Source: Pyronema omphalodes
Taxonomy: Eukaryota; Ascomycota; Pezizomycetes; Pezizales; Pyronemataceae
Reading direction: 5' to 3'
Length of the DNA: 64,000 nucleotides
Assembly (NCBI GenBank): GCA_024516155.1
Contig: JAJJXM010000071.1
Coordinates: forward strand, 62,001-126,000
In this document: positions 32,254-45,079 of the stretch, piece by piece
Numbering within the stretch: position 1 is the stretch's first letter
Layout of the letters: every line of letters starts with the position of its first letter
The notes under the pieces: model-generated
Databases searched by the model: none
Seen by the model: only the letters and a program-made list of their open reading frames with translations
What the model was told of the DNA's origin: nothing
Program-made: the position numbers and the translations under genes

Positions 32254-34465
32254 TTTTGGGAAAAGAGAGGTTTGTTTGATTGGTGTTTGTGAGAGGGTTA
32301 TTGGGGATGGGAGATGTTAAAAGTAGTTGTGGAAGTAGAAGGGATGCTGCGAGTTGATGGGTTGATGGGTTATAGAGATATCCGTAGATGCGGTGGTGGG
32401 ATTTGTAGTTACGGTTGTGAGTGGCGGTCGTGGTGGGTGTGAGTGAAGGAAGAAAGAGAACACAGCACCGAGAAATTCCAGAGTATTTCAGTAGGTCAGA
32501 CACAAGATGAGAAAGGTATTCCATACCGCAACAGCGGCGGCGGCAGTGGTCTTCAAAAGATTCATCATGCGGGGGATCGATAGCTTAGAATATGAATCAT
32601 TATAAGGGTTGTTTTTATATATATGTACTTGAGGAGTTATGGTGAATATGTTGGATTCCTGACATGGTGAATGGTGCTCTGGTCTCCTGGGCTGCCTGGG
32701 CTCTCCGGGCTCCCTGGGCTCCCTGGTTGACAGTGAGCATGCAGGTACACGGGTATCCGAAGGACAAGTTGAAATAGGAACAAGAAACAAGAAACAAGAA
32801 ACGATCCAAACCAGCATCATACTCATAGAGGCCAGCAGGGGACCAGGGGTATTTCTGCCCCACAGAATTCAACACAAAACACTTTTCTATCTTCTATCTA
32901 TCTATCTTCTTCATCTTTATCATGAACTAGAAAGCTAGAAACTACCAAATAATTAAAAAGGTTATTCAAACCACGATTATGAGCCATACAAATCAACTTT
33001 CGGTATTTATGTCCCAGTAACTAGTACCAAAATGTCCGAGTGATCGATTCATGTTTACTCACTCACTCACCTACTCACTCCGTTAGATCTTAAATAAATT
33101 CGGCACAGTTTGGCTGAAACTGCATGTATTGTAACTGTAATCTACACCACACTGACGAAAAAAAAGGAAATTCATGATGTATATTATCCTTCGTTTGATG
33201 CTAGCCACACAATAAATTACTTGAAAAAAACGGAAATTATGCAGGATGCCCCCGTCAAGACATCGAAATATCCAAGATATCCTACCAGTTTTTTATATGC
33301 AATATACCCCACGCTTAGATCCATGGCGCCACACCAGCCGCGAAGAAGTTTGTTTGAAGTATTTTTTTTTTTTTTATTTTTTATTTTTTTTTATTTTCAA
33401 AGTTGAAATCCAGATGTGAGGCTCTTCACCGCCCAGTTGTGAATGGCCCCTCCGGAGATTCTTGTGCAACGAAAAGAGCATCTGGGGGTCACATGATATG
33501 CACAATCTCTGCCGAATTGACGTTGCTGGCCTGCTCATTGATGCACCCTATTGTTGCGGCAAAAGATAAGCTCGAAAAGTGTGAGGTGAAGAGGAACTTG
33601 AAGGTCGGTTTAGAACTGAAGAAAATCGTAGTGGAAAAACTTACGCCTTGAAAAACATCTTTGCCGCGGTACATGCGGCAGGTCCTGCAGCATGGAACTA
33701 AGCGGGGGGTATAATATATATTGAATAAATATAAGCCACGGGAGTTCCCACATCCCATGGATACACGTTTAGAAATTCTGGGAGCGGTAAAGGGAGTAGA
33801 ATCAATGGCATACAAGCGTAAACTGCGTGCCTCGCAAAATGGTTGGTTCTGGTTGTAAACAACACGGGAAGAAACTTTAACCTTGAATCATGTTCCTCAA
33901 CATGAATGAGCATAGAGAGGGGGAACACTTCTCAATATTGCTAGCTACTCAAGCGAAGTACCAAAGTCGTATCGTATTATGAGCCCAGGTTGACTGCCAT
34001 CGTCGAATCAGGGAGAATCTTTGCTAACTTTCCCACCATCTGCCTCCATATCGGCATCGTCAGAGCAGTAACCCATCACGTTCGGTGGTAGATCTTCCCA
34101 AGCACTATGTAGAGACGTTTTGACATTGCTCTAATTGTACAGTAAAATATGAGTGCAGTTACCTCCATAAGTTTTGCAAAGTCTCAGGCTATTTGTAGGG
34201 ATTGTTAGTATCGCAATTTCAAATCGTAGAGAGGGATTGCAAACTATCAAGTATGTAGTCTATCATGGAAAAAAAAGGATGAGCAATTACCGTTGGTGGT
34301 GGTTTAACATCAATAATTCGACACGGTACACGGCCGTCAAATACCAATAGTGGATGAAAGATGGAGTTTTGTCTATCCATGGGTGGAGAGAGATGTTCTG
34401 CTGATAGCATAGTGGAGGTGTACACATGACCCGAAGCTCCGGCTAGCCGCTAGGCTTTCTTAAAT
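32254..34465. other. intergenic, no supported gene
   Basis: Contains a short GGGCTCCCTGGGCT-type repeat (about 32685-32735), a T-rich tract (33361-33397) and an imperfect palindrome CATGCGGCAGG/CCTGCAGCATG (33673-33695). Frames on both strands near 33.4-33.9 kb overlap. A GTAAGT/TAG pair on the minus strand is suggestive but gives no recognisable protein. Confidence 0.45.
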
Positions 34466-35247
34466 TCAGACCTCCCAGTCGTACAAACCAGTTCAAAATG
34501 GCGACCAAAACGGACTGTACGGACTGTACGGACTGTTGGAATATGAGAACTGTACGGCGACTCAGTTCAGTTTACTGTCAATAATATAATCTGGTTAAAC
34601 TGCGAAAACCAGTCAACTGAATGCAAGGCTTGGCAAACCAGGTGAACTGTTTAAAACTGCGAAAACTGGTTTGTCCAGAGGAATTGGTTTATGAAGGGGC
34701 AATAAATATTATTCAGTGTACAAAGAAATAAAATGCTATCCTAATGTGGTCCCCAGAAATCACAACTGACGCCTACAATTGAAGCTCTTGAGCCCCTCAA
34801 TGGCCTCCAGAGTATCTGCCTGCATTGAATGGCGGTCCGATATAGCGATTTGCATTCGGAAAATAGCAGCTCAGACTCGACAGTCATCACGGGAACTGAG
34901 ATCATGTTCACCGCTATTTTGTAAAAGTTGGGAAATCTGGTTATCAGAAGCTGGTGAAATGAGGAGGATTGAGATACTGGTAGGCACGGCCATCGGTGGG
35001 TTCAAACGAGGTTGAATGCATTATTTATTCCTGCATACACTGGTTCCCGATGCGGTTTAACTGGTTTGTATTTATCGAGTCCGTTTAATCAGTGCACTGC
35101 AGTTACCTGGTTCTATGGACCCCTCAAAACTGAACCAACTGTGTATCTGGGGCATCAAAACTGCACCAACTAACCGTGAATTGTCAGTTCAGTTTACCTG
35201 GTTTACGATTTTACCCGGTAAACTGGCTATACGGTTGGGAGGTCTGA
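34466..35247 (-). mobile_element. degraded hAT-family DNA transposon
   Basis: Terminal inverted repeats begin TCAGACCTCCCA at 34466 and end TGGGAGGTCTGA at 35247, and about 25 of 31 terminal positions match. Flanking octamers TCTTAAAT and GTTTAGAT agree at 5 of 8 positions, consistent with a decayed 8-bp hAT target duplication. On the minus strand, about 34905-34775, a frame reads ISVPVMTVESELLFSE then, after a frame change, ADTLEAIEGLKSF. These correspond to the conserved C-terminal dimerisation region of hAT transposases. The remaining coding region is missing or unreadable, so the copy is internally deleted and inactive. Subterminal sequence is rich in AAACTG/CAGTTT and CTGGTTTA motifs that could be transposase-binding repeats. 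Confidence 0.82.
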
Positions 35248-36728
35248 GTTTAGATATGGATAGAGATGGAGATAGAGATGGCAATAGAAATAAAATGACT
35301 GTGCTTGTAGTGACTTGTAGGTTGCTTTATGTGCTTTTAAGTGGTTATATCGTCACCATACGTACTCGTAGGTATGGTGCTTGTATATATGTATACGTAC
35401 GCTGCCCATCCTCGAGTATGTCCAGTGCTTTACTATTCTTACGGCTTCTACCAGACTACATGGAGGATCCTTCCAATCCTCCAATCCTCCAATCTTCCCG
35501 ACTCCCCGGTCGACTCAGCCACTACATACACACCCATCCATTATCCAGAATCCTATCAAAACATACCGTATTGACCGCCAAGAAACAGCGTACGTACACA
35601 CTTCCCAGAACCCAGGTACATCATACATAATCATAAGATCTGGAACTCCAATTCAGAATTCCAAATCAGCCAGTCGTCCACGAGTAAGTAGACGGCCAGT
35701 CATTCGTTCATTCGTTTTGATCAGTAAGCTAGCCAGCGCTACTCATTCACGGAGAATCCATGATTTTCTTTCATTTTCGTTTTTTTTTGTGATCCTATCA
35801 TATATATATGTAAGGCCTAATACTGATACTGGATTTGTCGCCAAGTAAGCATACGTACTCTTTTTCCCAGAACCCGGAACCCAGGTACACAGGTAAATCA
35901 TGATTCATCATGAGATCTCGAATTCTCAAAAGCTGATCCATATCCACGATACCAAAATCTAGAATCCGGTGCAATCATTCGTTTATCAGCAAGTCTTCCA
36001 TAGAATACATATCCTTTATTTATCGCTAAGTAGCGGTGTACGCCTAGTACGTATGTGTATGTATACCACCATGGCATCTAGAATTCTCGAAAGTTGTTAC
36101 CTCTAATCCCAATCCCAAAATCTAGAGATTCAATTCCTCCGTCAATTTGTTCTTTCGTTCGTTCATACATCAGCCAGCTAGGTAGGTAAGCTGTGGCATG
36201 TCATCCCCAGGAACTTGGAACTCTTAAGCCAGGAACTTTCCCCAGAAACCAAGACTTGTCCTGAACCAATACTCACAGCACGCTTGGATATATATATCCC
36301 GCTATATCTATGATTGTAATTAAAAGCGGTTGCGTATGTGTTTGTGTTTGTGTTTATGTAGTCTCATTACATAGCATCCGGTTATCTAGCATAGATCCAT
36401 AGCATATTGGGCACAGTACATATAACCGGAATCGGGAATCGGGAATCTAGAATGTGGAATCTAGAAACAAAAAATAAAAAACAAAAAATAAAAATCCATA
36501 GACCGGACCATGGACACAGGACTATCATAACCGAAATTAATAACCCATCTTATCCATCTTATCCATTTTATCCATCATCAAGCCTCTATTATCTATTCCT
36601 CCACCCCTCCAATCCAGCCATCCATCAATCTCGGTACCAGTCCCCGTCCCACCCCCAGTCTGTCTCTGACTCTCTGGAGACCAAGATCAAGCGTAAGTTA
36701 CTCGGCACAGCTAAGCAGGATTTTAAGC

Positions 36729-36747
36729 GGGGGGGGGGGGGGGGGGG
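36729..36747 (+). repeat. G19 homopolymer
   Basis: Nineteen consecutive G residues. A second G-run (17 G, preceded by six G and one C) lies at 46311-46327. Both could form G-quadruplexes or be assembly-unstable. Confidence 0.9.
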
Positions 36748-37990
36748 TGAGGACGCGATTCTTCTCGGCATACCGATGATTGCGCGGCCTTGCTTGGCGC
36801 AATGGCGCTATGGCGCTATGTATGTATTTTATGGGATGCGACTGTACATACTTGATAACTTGTATACATACATACCGAGTGTGCTGGTGGTGGTGGTGGT
36901 GGTTATTGAATTGGGGATTGGGGATTATATCATAGAATCGATGCGGAAATTGTGAGGGGTTCTTATTAAGGTGTTAGTATGTAAGGTGCTCTAATCATTC
37001 GTTGATGGGGTATGGGGTATGGGGTTTGTGGTTTGGGGTTTATTTCTCGATAACTCCAGCTGCCCATGCTGCTATTACAGCTATTGCAGGGAACTTCTAC
37101 TTCCTCTTCAACCCAGCCGGCCGGCGATGATGATAATGATGATGATACAGTAGTAATTCTGACGCCGGTTTCCGTGAAACCCATCTATCCAGAAATCTCC
37201 GACCCCGTCAGCTGTCATCTGTCATCTATCATCTATCAGCTGCCGTTTCATAATTTATGTCAGCAGAGTTTACATACAAGAGTCGGAGCTGGGGTCATGC
37301 GCCCGTGTGCAGGCGCGGGTTTCGGGATGCCGCCTTGTTCTGATTGTGGACTCGTGAGTCGTGCCCCACATATGACACCGGGCAGAAACTATGTAATTCG
37401 TTTGTACATACGATACGATATGATATGCATAAGGCGTCTATTACCCATGACTATTTTACAGTCGCGTGTGTATATCATCTATCAGCATCAGCAAATAACC
37501 CCCCGTAGATCATAATCTATGTGTTCTCAATGATCTCTGGTACTCGTGCTGTGCTGTGCTCGTGTTCATGCTGTGGGGCTGTTACCACTACATACCACCG
37601 TACTAAAAAAAACCCTCTAGAAAGCCCCAATATTTACAGTCGAACCCCAATGTCCCAATCCTCCAATGCTCCGGTTCCTGGTATGTATGTATGGTAAACA
37701 ATTCCATTGTATTCACTTTTATTCGTTCGTTCGTTCGTTTGTAATACACACTGCAGTCTGTCATAACCCCTCCATACCTCATCTTCCTCTTCCTCTATTC
37801 TATTCTTTCGTCCGGTAGCTGGGTTACTTACTACATACGCACTATACACCAACCATATCCACTATATCATCATCATGCACACTACACCCACATATCATCA
37901 TCATGAATCATCGCCTCCATCTCCGTCTGTCTTCGTTTCTTCACCCCCAAGGCTCTAGAGTCCAGGTATCCAGGTTCATATGTATCCAGG

Positions 37991-38020
37991 ACCCCGACCC
38001 CGACCCCGACCCCGACCCCA
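37991..38020. repeat. (ACCCCG)5 hexanucleotide repeat
   Basis: Five perfect tandem ACCCCG/GACCCC hexamers. Confidence 0.9.
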
Positions 38021-38615
38021 GGTAACAGGCATGCCAGCGGCATCCCACTCCAGTCTCCGGCTCCGTGATTGTCCCCGCTAGCAGGAAGGTTTCAGACTAA
38101 GGCTACTGGGGTTTGGATCTGCTGGTGGCTTGGCGCGTACTTGGCACCCGGTAGGTTCCGGTGGAGCTTGAGCCTTGCTGGTGATGCGACGGGAGTTGGG
38201 AGGTGGATGGGATGGGATGATGATATGTACGGATTCCCTATGATGATGGTATGGGGTATGTGGAATTAGATGGATTGTTGATATGTGAAGGTTGGAGATA
38301 CACTGTACCACCCTTCTTCTTCCGATGGATTCACTTTCGCACCCGGATTTGCTGATGTTACACATACATCTTTGGGAAGGGGGGGCTCCGCACTGCTCTG
38401 CTCAGGTGTGGACTGCTTGGGTGTCGACTGTCGACTCAACTCGACGACGGAAGATCGCTGTCCACACACAGTCCACAGTCCAACTCATCGCCGCCAACCA
38501 GAATCTACAAAGAAGAAGCGAATAAAGGAGCTCCAAGACCAGATCCTAAAGCTCAACAAACTGCGACTGGTTTAGACACCGTTGTAGCTATGTCTTAGCT
38601 ATGTCTAGCTGCTTA

Positions 38616-38685
38616 TTAGCTGCTGGTTAGCTGCTGGTTAGCTGCTGGTTAGCTGCTGGTTAGCTGCTGGTTAGCTGGCTGCTGG
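38616..38685. repeat. 11-bp tandem repeat TTAGCTGCTGG, five copies plus partial
   Basis: Five exact 11-bp units from 38616 to 38670 followed by a sixth unit with an insertion (TTAGCTGGCTGCTGG). Confidence 0.92.
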
Positions 38686-39319
38686 CATTCCCGGGCTTCT
38701 GTGAAAGTGGCAAAGAACTGGTTAACCGCTGGCCGTTGACTGGCCGTTGCTTTAAGCTCCTCTGCCCCACCCGCAACTTTTTCGTAGTTTCCGACGACGG
38801 CGGCGGGAATATATACAGAAGCGTTTGAAAGGGCATCATCATAGATAGGGAGCGTTTGACAAGGCCGATATGTTATATGTATAAGTAAAGTATGTTATAG
38901 GATAGGTACATATCCTGGGTACATACAACACGTGTTGTGACTTGGTATTTCAATTTTTGGGTTTCTTCGATGTATTCGCTATATGCATCCAGGAAATAAT
39001 TAAGTTTAGATTGTTTCAGGGTGTTTTTGTTCGATGAGAGGGGGATCTTGCTGCTCCTGGCGATTATCGCGGGTGGTTGCATTGTTTTTGGCATAACGTG
39101 ACTTGATTGTTGATCCGACAGGGATTTTGGAGATACGCTACTACATAGAGCTACGGTAGCTATTTGTGATGTTCCCTAACTTCCCTTACCCCTAGTTTCA
39201 TTTTTTAGGTTGTTTGGTTCCAGATGCATTGCGTACGAGGCTACCTAGTACCCAAACTGCCATACATTTGAGCTTCCAAGTGCATACCTGGTACCGGAAG
39301 CTACTGAGCTTCCACGCAG

Positions 39320-39385
39320 CACAGCAACGAGATTCCAAGTGCACAGCAACGAGATTCCCAGTACACAGCAACGAGATTCCCAGTG
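39320..39385. repeat. 22-bp minisatellite upstream of the ATPase gene, three copies
   Basis: Three head-to-tail 22-bp units at 39320, 39342 and 39364, each CACAGCAACGAGATTCC(A/C)AGT(G/A). They lie about 560-625 bp upstream of the ATPase start codon, within its likely promoter. Confidence 0.88.
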
Positions 39386-39878
39386 CATCCCCCCCCCACA
39401 ATCAATTCTCACACCATCTTCTCAAATCTTGCTGAATAACTGGTTTCCTCCCTTTTTCGCTCTCGATGGCAATTCCTCGCTTGGCTAATTGGGGCTGTGG
39501 GAAGGCAACTGGTCGCGGTGACCTCATGCAGAAGCTTTAGAAAGCTACTAGAATCCTATCTTGGCGTCTGTGCGTGTCATTTACGATTGGCTGTTTCCCC
39601 GAAAGCTATGGCCATGCACTGGTGGATATGCTGCTTAGCGTATAATGCAGGTAAGCAAAGAAGTAACAATCGCCACGATCCCGACAACCCACAACCCACA
39701 TCCCACAACTAATACCTTACCCTTCCTCCGTTACACCAACTTTACCCACACACACCCCCAGCTTCCGTTGTTGGATAAATCTCGTACCGTCCCCCACGGC
39801 CCTGTCTGCTCTTCCTTTGATCTGATCTGTTATCCGTTCCGTCTTCCAGCAGAAGCTCGCATCGTCCTATCGTCCGTC

Positions 39879-39885
39879 ATATAAA
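39879..39885 (+). promoter_or_regulatory. TATA-like element of the ATPase gene
   Basis: ATATAAA 61 bp before the ATG at 39946, in a C/T-rich promoter-proximal region. The short distance would leave a leader of only about 30 nt, so the assignment is tentative. Confidence 0.35.
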
Positions 39886-39945
39886 CACTCTCCCGCTCAC
39901 CAGAAACACAGCTCCACGTCAATCTTTCGGATCGACACTTATTGA

Positions 39946-42900
39946 ATGGTGAACTCTACCGATTCTTCCTCCGCCTCCCCCCACACCTCGGCCATCCAGC
40001 AACACTCTGGCCTCACAACTCAGGCAAACGATGAAGGCTGTAACGATGACCCCCCTCCTATACCGCAGCCTCCTGCCGGTAGCAACGGTTCAACATCTCA
40101 CGATGCTCGAGCCGTGCTGGCAGGAGGCTTCCAAGGGCCAAACACTCAACACCACGAAGTGAATGCCCAATATCAAGGAAAAAATCCTCACGGCGTTACA
40201 GTCCGTGATTATGCAGCACGTCCGACCAGCTCCGGCGAAGAGCTCTACGTCAGTGGAACGAATGAACTCAGCTCTTCAGAAACTGCCGCCTCATCGGATG
40301 CTGCTTCAAGTAACTCTTCCACCATTGCAGTTGACGCTCAAACCAACGATACTGTAATCAACATTTCCTCATCCGACGTTTATGATGGATTAAACCCTCA
40401 TACCGTTGATGCAAATGAGGTTGCCGATGCTCTCGGAGTCCGCCTGACTTCTGGATTGAGCTCGGCTGTTGCAAAGGAAAAGTTACAGAAAGATGGCCCC
40501 AACAAGTTGACCAGTGATGGCGGAATCACTTGGTACGGAGTCCTGATGAGACAGGTTTCCAACAGTTTGACATTGGTATGTAATCCCGGGTTTGCACTTT
40601 TTTTTGTTATTCCCCTCGCAGTTTTGAAAATGCACGAAAAAAAAATCCCCCTTGTATCTACTAAAGCCACCCTCGGAGAAGAGACTAATCCGAAGATCCC
40701 TTGTGTACCCAATCCCCTGTTCCCTCTCATCCGAGCAGCTTTCGTTGTCGTCAGGAAAGAGTTCTACAATTGGAGGAAAGGGTCTCATTTTTTATTTTTT
40801 CTATCTCTACACTCCATGTCGTCGCTATTCCTGTATTTTTGTCATTGCATCTCTACAGAGAGAGAGGACCAAAAATCCAAACTCAAAGTATTACAAGTTA
40901 CTCGTCCGTGGAAGAGAGTGTGCTCTCCAAACAAAACGAAACTCGCATCTCAAGCTTACCGACCGTACGAATGGTATTAACAGATTTTTGTAGGTTCTAG
41001 TCATCGCCATGGCAGCTTCTTTCGGTATGTTGGACTATATCGAAGGTTCAGTCATCGCCGCAGTTATTGTCCTCAACATTGTAATTGGATTCGTCCAGGA
41101 CTATCGTGCGGAAAAAACCATGCAGTCTCTTCACTCGCTTTCTGCCCCTATCGCCACCGTCATCAGAGACAACGGCAAAATCGAAAAGATTAAGGCCGAG
41201 GAACTTGTCTGTGGTGATGTCGTCAAGATCCATGTAGGAGATGTCGTTCCCGCCGATCTTAGAGTCTTTGAGGCAATGAACTTGGAAACAAATGAGGCCC
41301 TTCTCACTGGTGAGAGTTTGCCCATCTCCAAAGATCCAAGCTTTATCGTCGACGACCCTACTTGCCCCATCGGAGATCGTGTAAACATGCTTTGGGCGTC
41401 TAGTACCGTCACAAAGGGACGTGGTCTCGGTCTTGTTGTCGCTACTGGAATGAACACCCAGGTTGGTCGTATCGCCGAGTTGCTCCGTGGAAAGAAACAG
41501 CGAGAGGGAGGACCTCTCTCGCGCTTCTTCCAGAGGATCAAGGAGTCCTTTAAGAACGTTCTCGGACTTGTCGGAACTCCCCTACAGGTTAAGCTCTCAA
41601 AATTCGCTCTTTTCTTGTTCGGTCTTGCCATTCTTTTGGCCATTATTGTTTTCTCAGCTGCAAAGGTATGTTCTTCGTAACTATTATCACGACGCCATAC
41701 TAATTATTTTACAGTGGAGAATCAATGAGGAGAACCTTATCTATGGTATCTGTGTCGCCGTCGCCGTCATTCCCGAATCTCTTATTGCCGTCCTCACCAT
41801 CACCATGGCGGTCGGTACGAAGACTATGGCTAAGGGAAATGTTATCGTCCGCAAGATGCAGGCGTTGGAAGCTGTCGGAGGTGTGACTAATATCTGCTCT
41901 GACAAGACCGGTACTTTGACCCAGGGAAAGATGATTGCCCGCAAGGCATTTATCCCCGGTGTTGGAGAGTTGCTTGTTGAGGGAGTCGAGGGTCCTTTTG
42001 ATCCTAATTCCGGAAAGGTCCTCCTTGATGGAAATGTTATCGACGGTGCTATGGCTAGAAAGAACCCCGACTTGGAGCGTTTCCTCGAGGCTATTGCTAT
42101 CTGTAACTTGTCAACTGTCAGCCGTTCCGATGATACCAGCATGTCTTCCGAGAAGCCCACCGGCCAGTGGTCTGCCACGGGAGAACCCACTGAGATCTCT
42201 CTTCAGGTCCTCGCCATGAGATTCAGCATGGGCCGTGATGACCTCAAGGCCTCTGGGGACTGGGATCTTCTCGCCGAGCACCCCTTTGACTCTACCATCA
42301 AGAAGATGTCTATCGTCCACCACCACAAGGCCCGCGACACCATTGAAGCCTACATGAAGGGAGCTGGAGAAGTTATTGTTCCCACTCTTGACATTTCTGA
42401 AGAGAAGAAGGCCGAGATTATGGACATGATTGAGCGTCTTGCCGGAGAGGGACTTCGTGTTCTCTGTATCGCCCACAAGCGTATTGACCGTTCCGACGCC
42501 AACAACCGTTCTGTCGTCGAGCAAAACATGAACTTCCTCGGTCTTGTTGGACTCTACGACCCTCCCCGTCTCGAGACTAAGGATGCCGTCCGTCGTTGTA
42601 AGATTGCCGGTGTTCAGGTTCACATGCTTACTGGTGACCACATCCGTACCGCCACGGCCATCGCCCACGAAGTCGGTATCCTCGCTCCCGCCATGCCTGC
42701 CGCCCTTGCCAAAACTATGGTCATGACTGCCTCTACATTTGACGCCCTCTCTGACGCCGAGGTCGATGCTCTTCCGGAGTTGCCCAAGGTTATCGCTCGT
42801 TGTTCCCCCGCTACCAAGGTCCGCATGGTCGAAGCCCTTCACCGTCGCGGTGCCTTCTGTGTCATGACTGGTGACGGAGTCAACGATTCTCCTGCCTTGA

Positions 42901-43808
42901 AGCGTGCCGACGTTGGTATTGCCATGGGACTTTCCGGATCCGATGTTGCAAAGGACGCTGCTGATTTGGTTTTGACCGACGACAACTTTGCTTCCATTGT
43001 CCGTGCTGTTGAGGAGGGTCGTCGTCTTTTTGACAACATCCAGAAGTTTATTATGCACCTGTTGATTTCCAACATCTCTCAGGTCGTTTTACTTTTGATC
43101 GGTCTCGCCTTCCAGGATAAGAACGGTGTCTCTGTTTTCCCTCTGTCTCCTCTTGAGATTTTGTGGGTTAACATGATCACCTCTTCTTTCCTCGCTCTTG
43201 GTCTCGGATTGGAGAAGGCTTCTCCTGATGTCATGACCCGTCCTCCTCACAACCTAAAGACTGGAGTCTTCACCTGGGAGGTCATCATCGACAAAACTCT
43301 CTACGGAGTCACCATGGGAATCTTGTGTCTTGCGTCTTTTGTCATCGTCATCTTTGGTGCCAACAACGGAAATCTTGGAGAGGACTGTAACCACGGTTAC
43401 TCGGAGTCTTGTGAGCCTGTCTTTAAGGCCCGTGCCACAGTTTTCGCAGTCTTGTCTTTCCTCCTTCTTTTGACCGCTTGGGAGGTTAAGCATTTCACTC
43501 GTTCATTGTTCAACTTGAACCCCGAGAAGCACACTGGACCTACTGCTGTACTTCACTCGATCTGGGAGAACAGATTCCTTTTCTGGGCTGTTGTTGGAGG
43601 TTTCCTTGTTACCTGGCCTGTCATTTACGTTCCTGGATTCAACACTATCGTTTTCAAGCACATGGCTATTACCTGGGAGTGGGGAGTCGTCGTAGGATGC
43701 TGTGTCGTTTTCCTCAGTGTTGTAGAGGGATGGAAGGGAATCAAGAGATGGAGAAAGTGGGGATCTGCAGGATGGAAGCCAATCGCTGTTGATTCCGGCG
43801 AGGTTTAA
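39946..43808 (+). CDS. P-type Na+/K+-exporting ATPase, ENA-like (type IID)
   Basis: Exon 1 39946-40575, intron 40576-40993, exon 2 40994-41665, intron 41666-41714, exon 3 41715-43808, all phase 0, giving 1131 residues. The protein has a Ser/Thr-rich N-terminal extension of about 150 residues, then the P-type core. It includes the actuator motif LTGES (about 314-318), M4 with IPESLIAVLTITMAVG (P454, E455), phosphorylation motif DKTGTLTQGKM (Asp497), nucleotide-domain motifs (TGEPTE, KGAGE) and hinge TGDGVNDSPAL (about 819-829). Four or more C-terminal membrane segments follow. M4 and DKTGTLTQGKM with the following segment resemble fungal ENA pumps, which export Na+ or K+ at high salt or alkaline pH from the plasma membrane. 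A Golgi/PMR-type Ca2+ pump is less likely. The first intron (418 nt) is far longer than the second (49 nt). The gene has biased, expression-type codon use. Confidence 0.93.
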
Positions 43809-44068
43809 AAAGCAGAGTTACCTTACTGTCGATCATCTATGCAGGAGTTGTGAGGTGAGAAGGAGTTTCAGAGGATGCGGAACTTGGTTGCAGTCGAAAA
43901 CGATCTTTATGTGTTTTTTTTTACGTTCGTTTTTTGTAACTAAATTGTGTTTTGAGTCGGTCGCTTTTGATTTTTTTCTTTCTTGTTTTTAAATTATTTT
44001 TTTTACTTTCGTTAAAACAAAAATATGGGATATGAGGGATATGATGGTACAACTTATTTTTCTCACTA

Positions 44069-44099
44069 GGGGATGGGATGGGATGGGTTGGGATGGGAT
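44069..44099. repeat. GGGAT pentanucleotide repeat
   Basis: Six near-perfect GGGAT/GGATG units, one with a T substitution. Confidence 0.85.
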
Positions 44100-44879
44100 T
44101 TATCGGTTTAGAGGAATTTTTCTTTCTTTCTTTTTTTATGATATGAAATTGGATCTAGGATGGGGGTATTTTACACAAAATTATTATATTTGGATTGGAT
44201 TTGAAGGAAATTTGTGATTGGAGCTTGATGATGGCGTGATGATGTCGTGAGTAGGATTGTAACTTGTGGACTGTGGTGGATTTTTTGTCACTACGGATAT
44301 GTTGGAGTATATCTTGGGTTTTGGTATACGTAATGATATGAGTTATGATCGGAAAAATGATTTCTTGGTTGGTTGGTTTAGTGATGGTGATGGAATGTGT
44401 GAGGTGGTGAATGACGCTGGCCACCATCTTTAGCCTTTAGGCACGAGTACGGAGGTTTTTTTTTTTGTTTTGGTAAACCTGATGCTCTGAATGAATCCCC
44501 GAATCCCCGGAATACAGAGTCGATGATGCTGTGTATTGGGCTATATGCATGCTGTGGGAAAGGATATGGAGAGATAGATGGCTTGATATTAAGATATCGT
44601 GCATTGCTACTGATATATATGTTATACAGAGAAATAGAGAAATGGAAATAGTTATTCTCATATTATGTTATATCATATCATATTATATCATATTATAGAT
44701 CATATGTCATATATTCCAACGAGCTCATAACGTTGAGATTGGGAACAGTTGTGAAGTGATTTATATTGAGGAAAATCAAATAAAAATGAACTATGTATCT
44801 ACATGCTTTTTTTATTTTTTATTTTTTATTTTTTTTTTTTTGGGATATATATAGGGGGGATATAGGGATGGATATAGGG

Positions 44880-45079
44880 ATGGATGGATGGATGGATGGA
44901 TGGATGGATGGATGTATGGATGGATGGATGGATGGATGGATGGATGGATGTATGGATGGATGGATGGATGGATGGATGGATGGATGGATGGATGGATGGA
45001 TGGATGGATGGATGGATGGATGGATGGATGGATGGATGGATGGATGGATGGATGGATGGATGGATGGATGGATGGATGT
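44880..45079. repeat. (TGGA)n microsatellite, about 200 bp
   Basis: About 50 tandem TGGA tetranucleotides, interrupted only by TGTA at about 44913 and 44949 and ending in TGTAGGTAGG. All three plus-strand frames stay open (repeating Met-Asp-Gly-Trp), but this is a property of a stop-free tetramer repeat, not a gene. Confidence 0.97.

Larger units (their letters stand above)
35248..39878. other. long intergenic region rich in micro- and minisatellites
   Basis: About 4.6 kb with no convincing gene. It is full of GTACATAC/TATGTATG-like words and simple repeats, several listed separately, plus TTCG repeats near 37725. A frame at 38285-38575 ends in a Lys/Leu-rich helix (RIKELQDQILKLNKL) but lacks an ATG and a partner exon. 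The last kilobase is the upstream region of the ATPase gene. Confidence 0.5.

Noticed and set aside
33489..33815. Minus-strand two-exon model with GTAAGT donor and a CCRTCRMYRGKD segment
   Set aside because: Looks vaguely like a small Cys-rich protein, but the 5' part has no ATG in frame upstream and no family match can be stated.
42111..43058. 315-codon minus-strand frame inside the ATPase gene
   Set aside because: Antisense shadow of a strongly codon-biased gene. No homologue-like motif.
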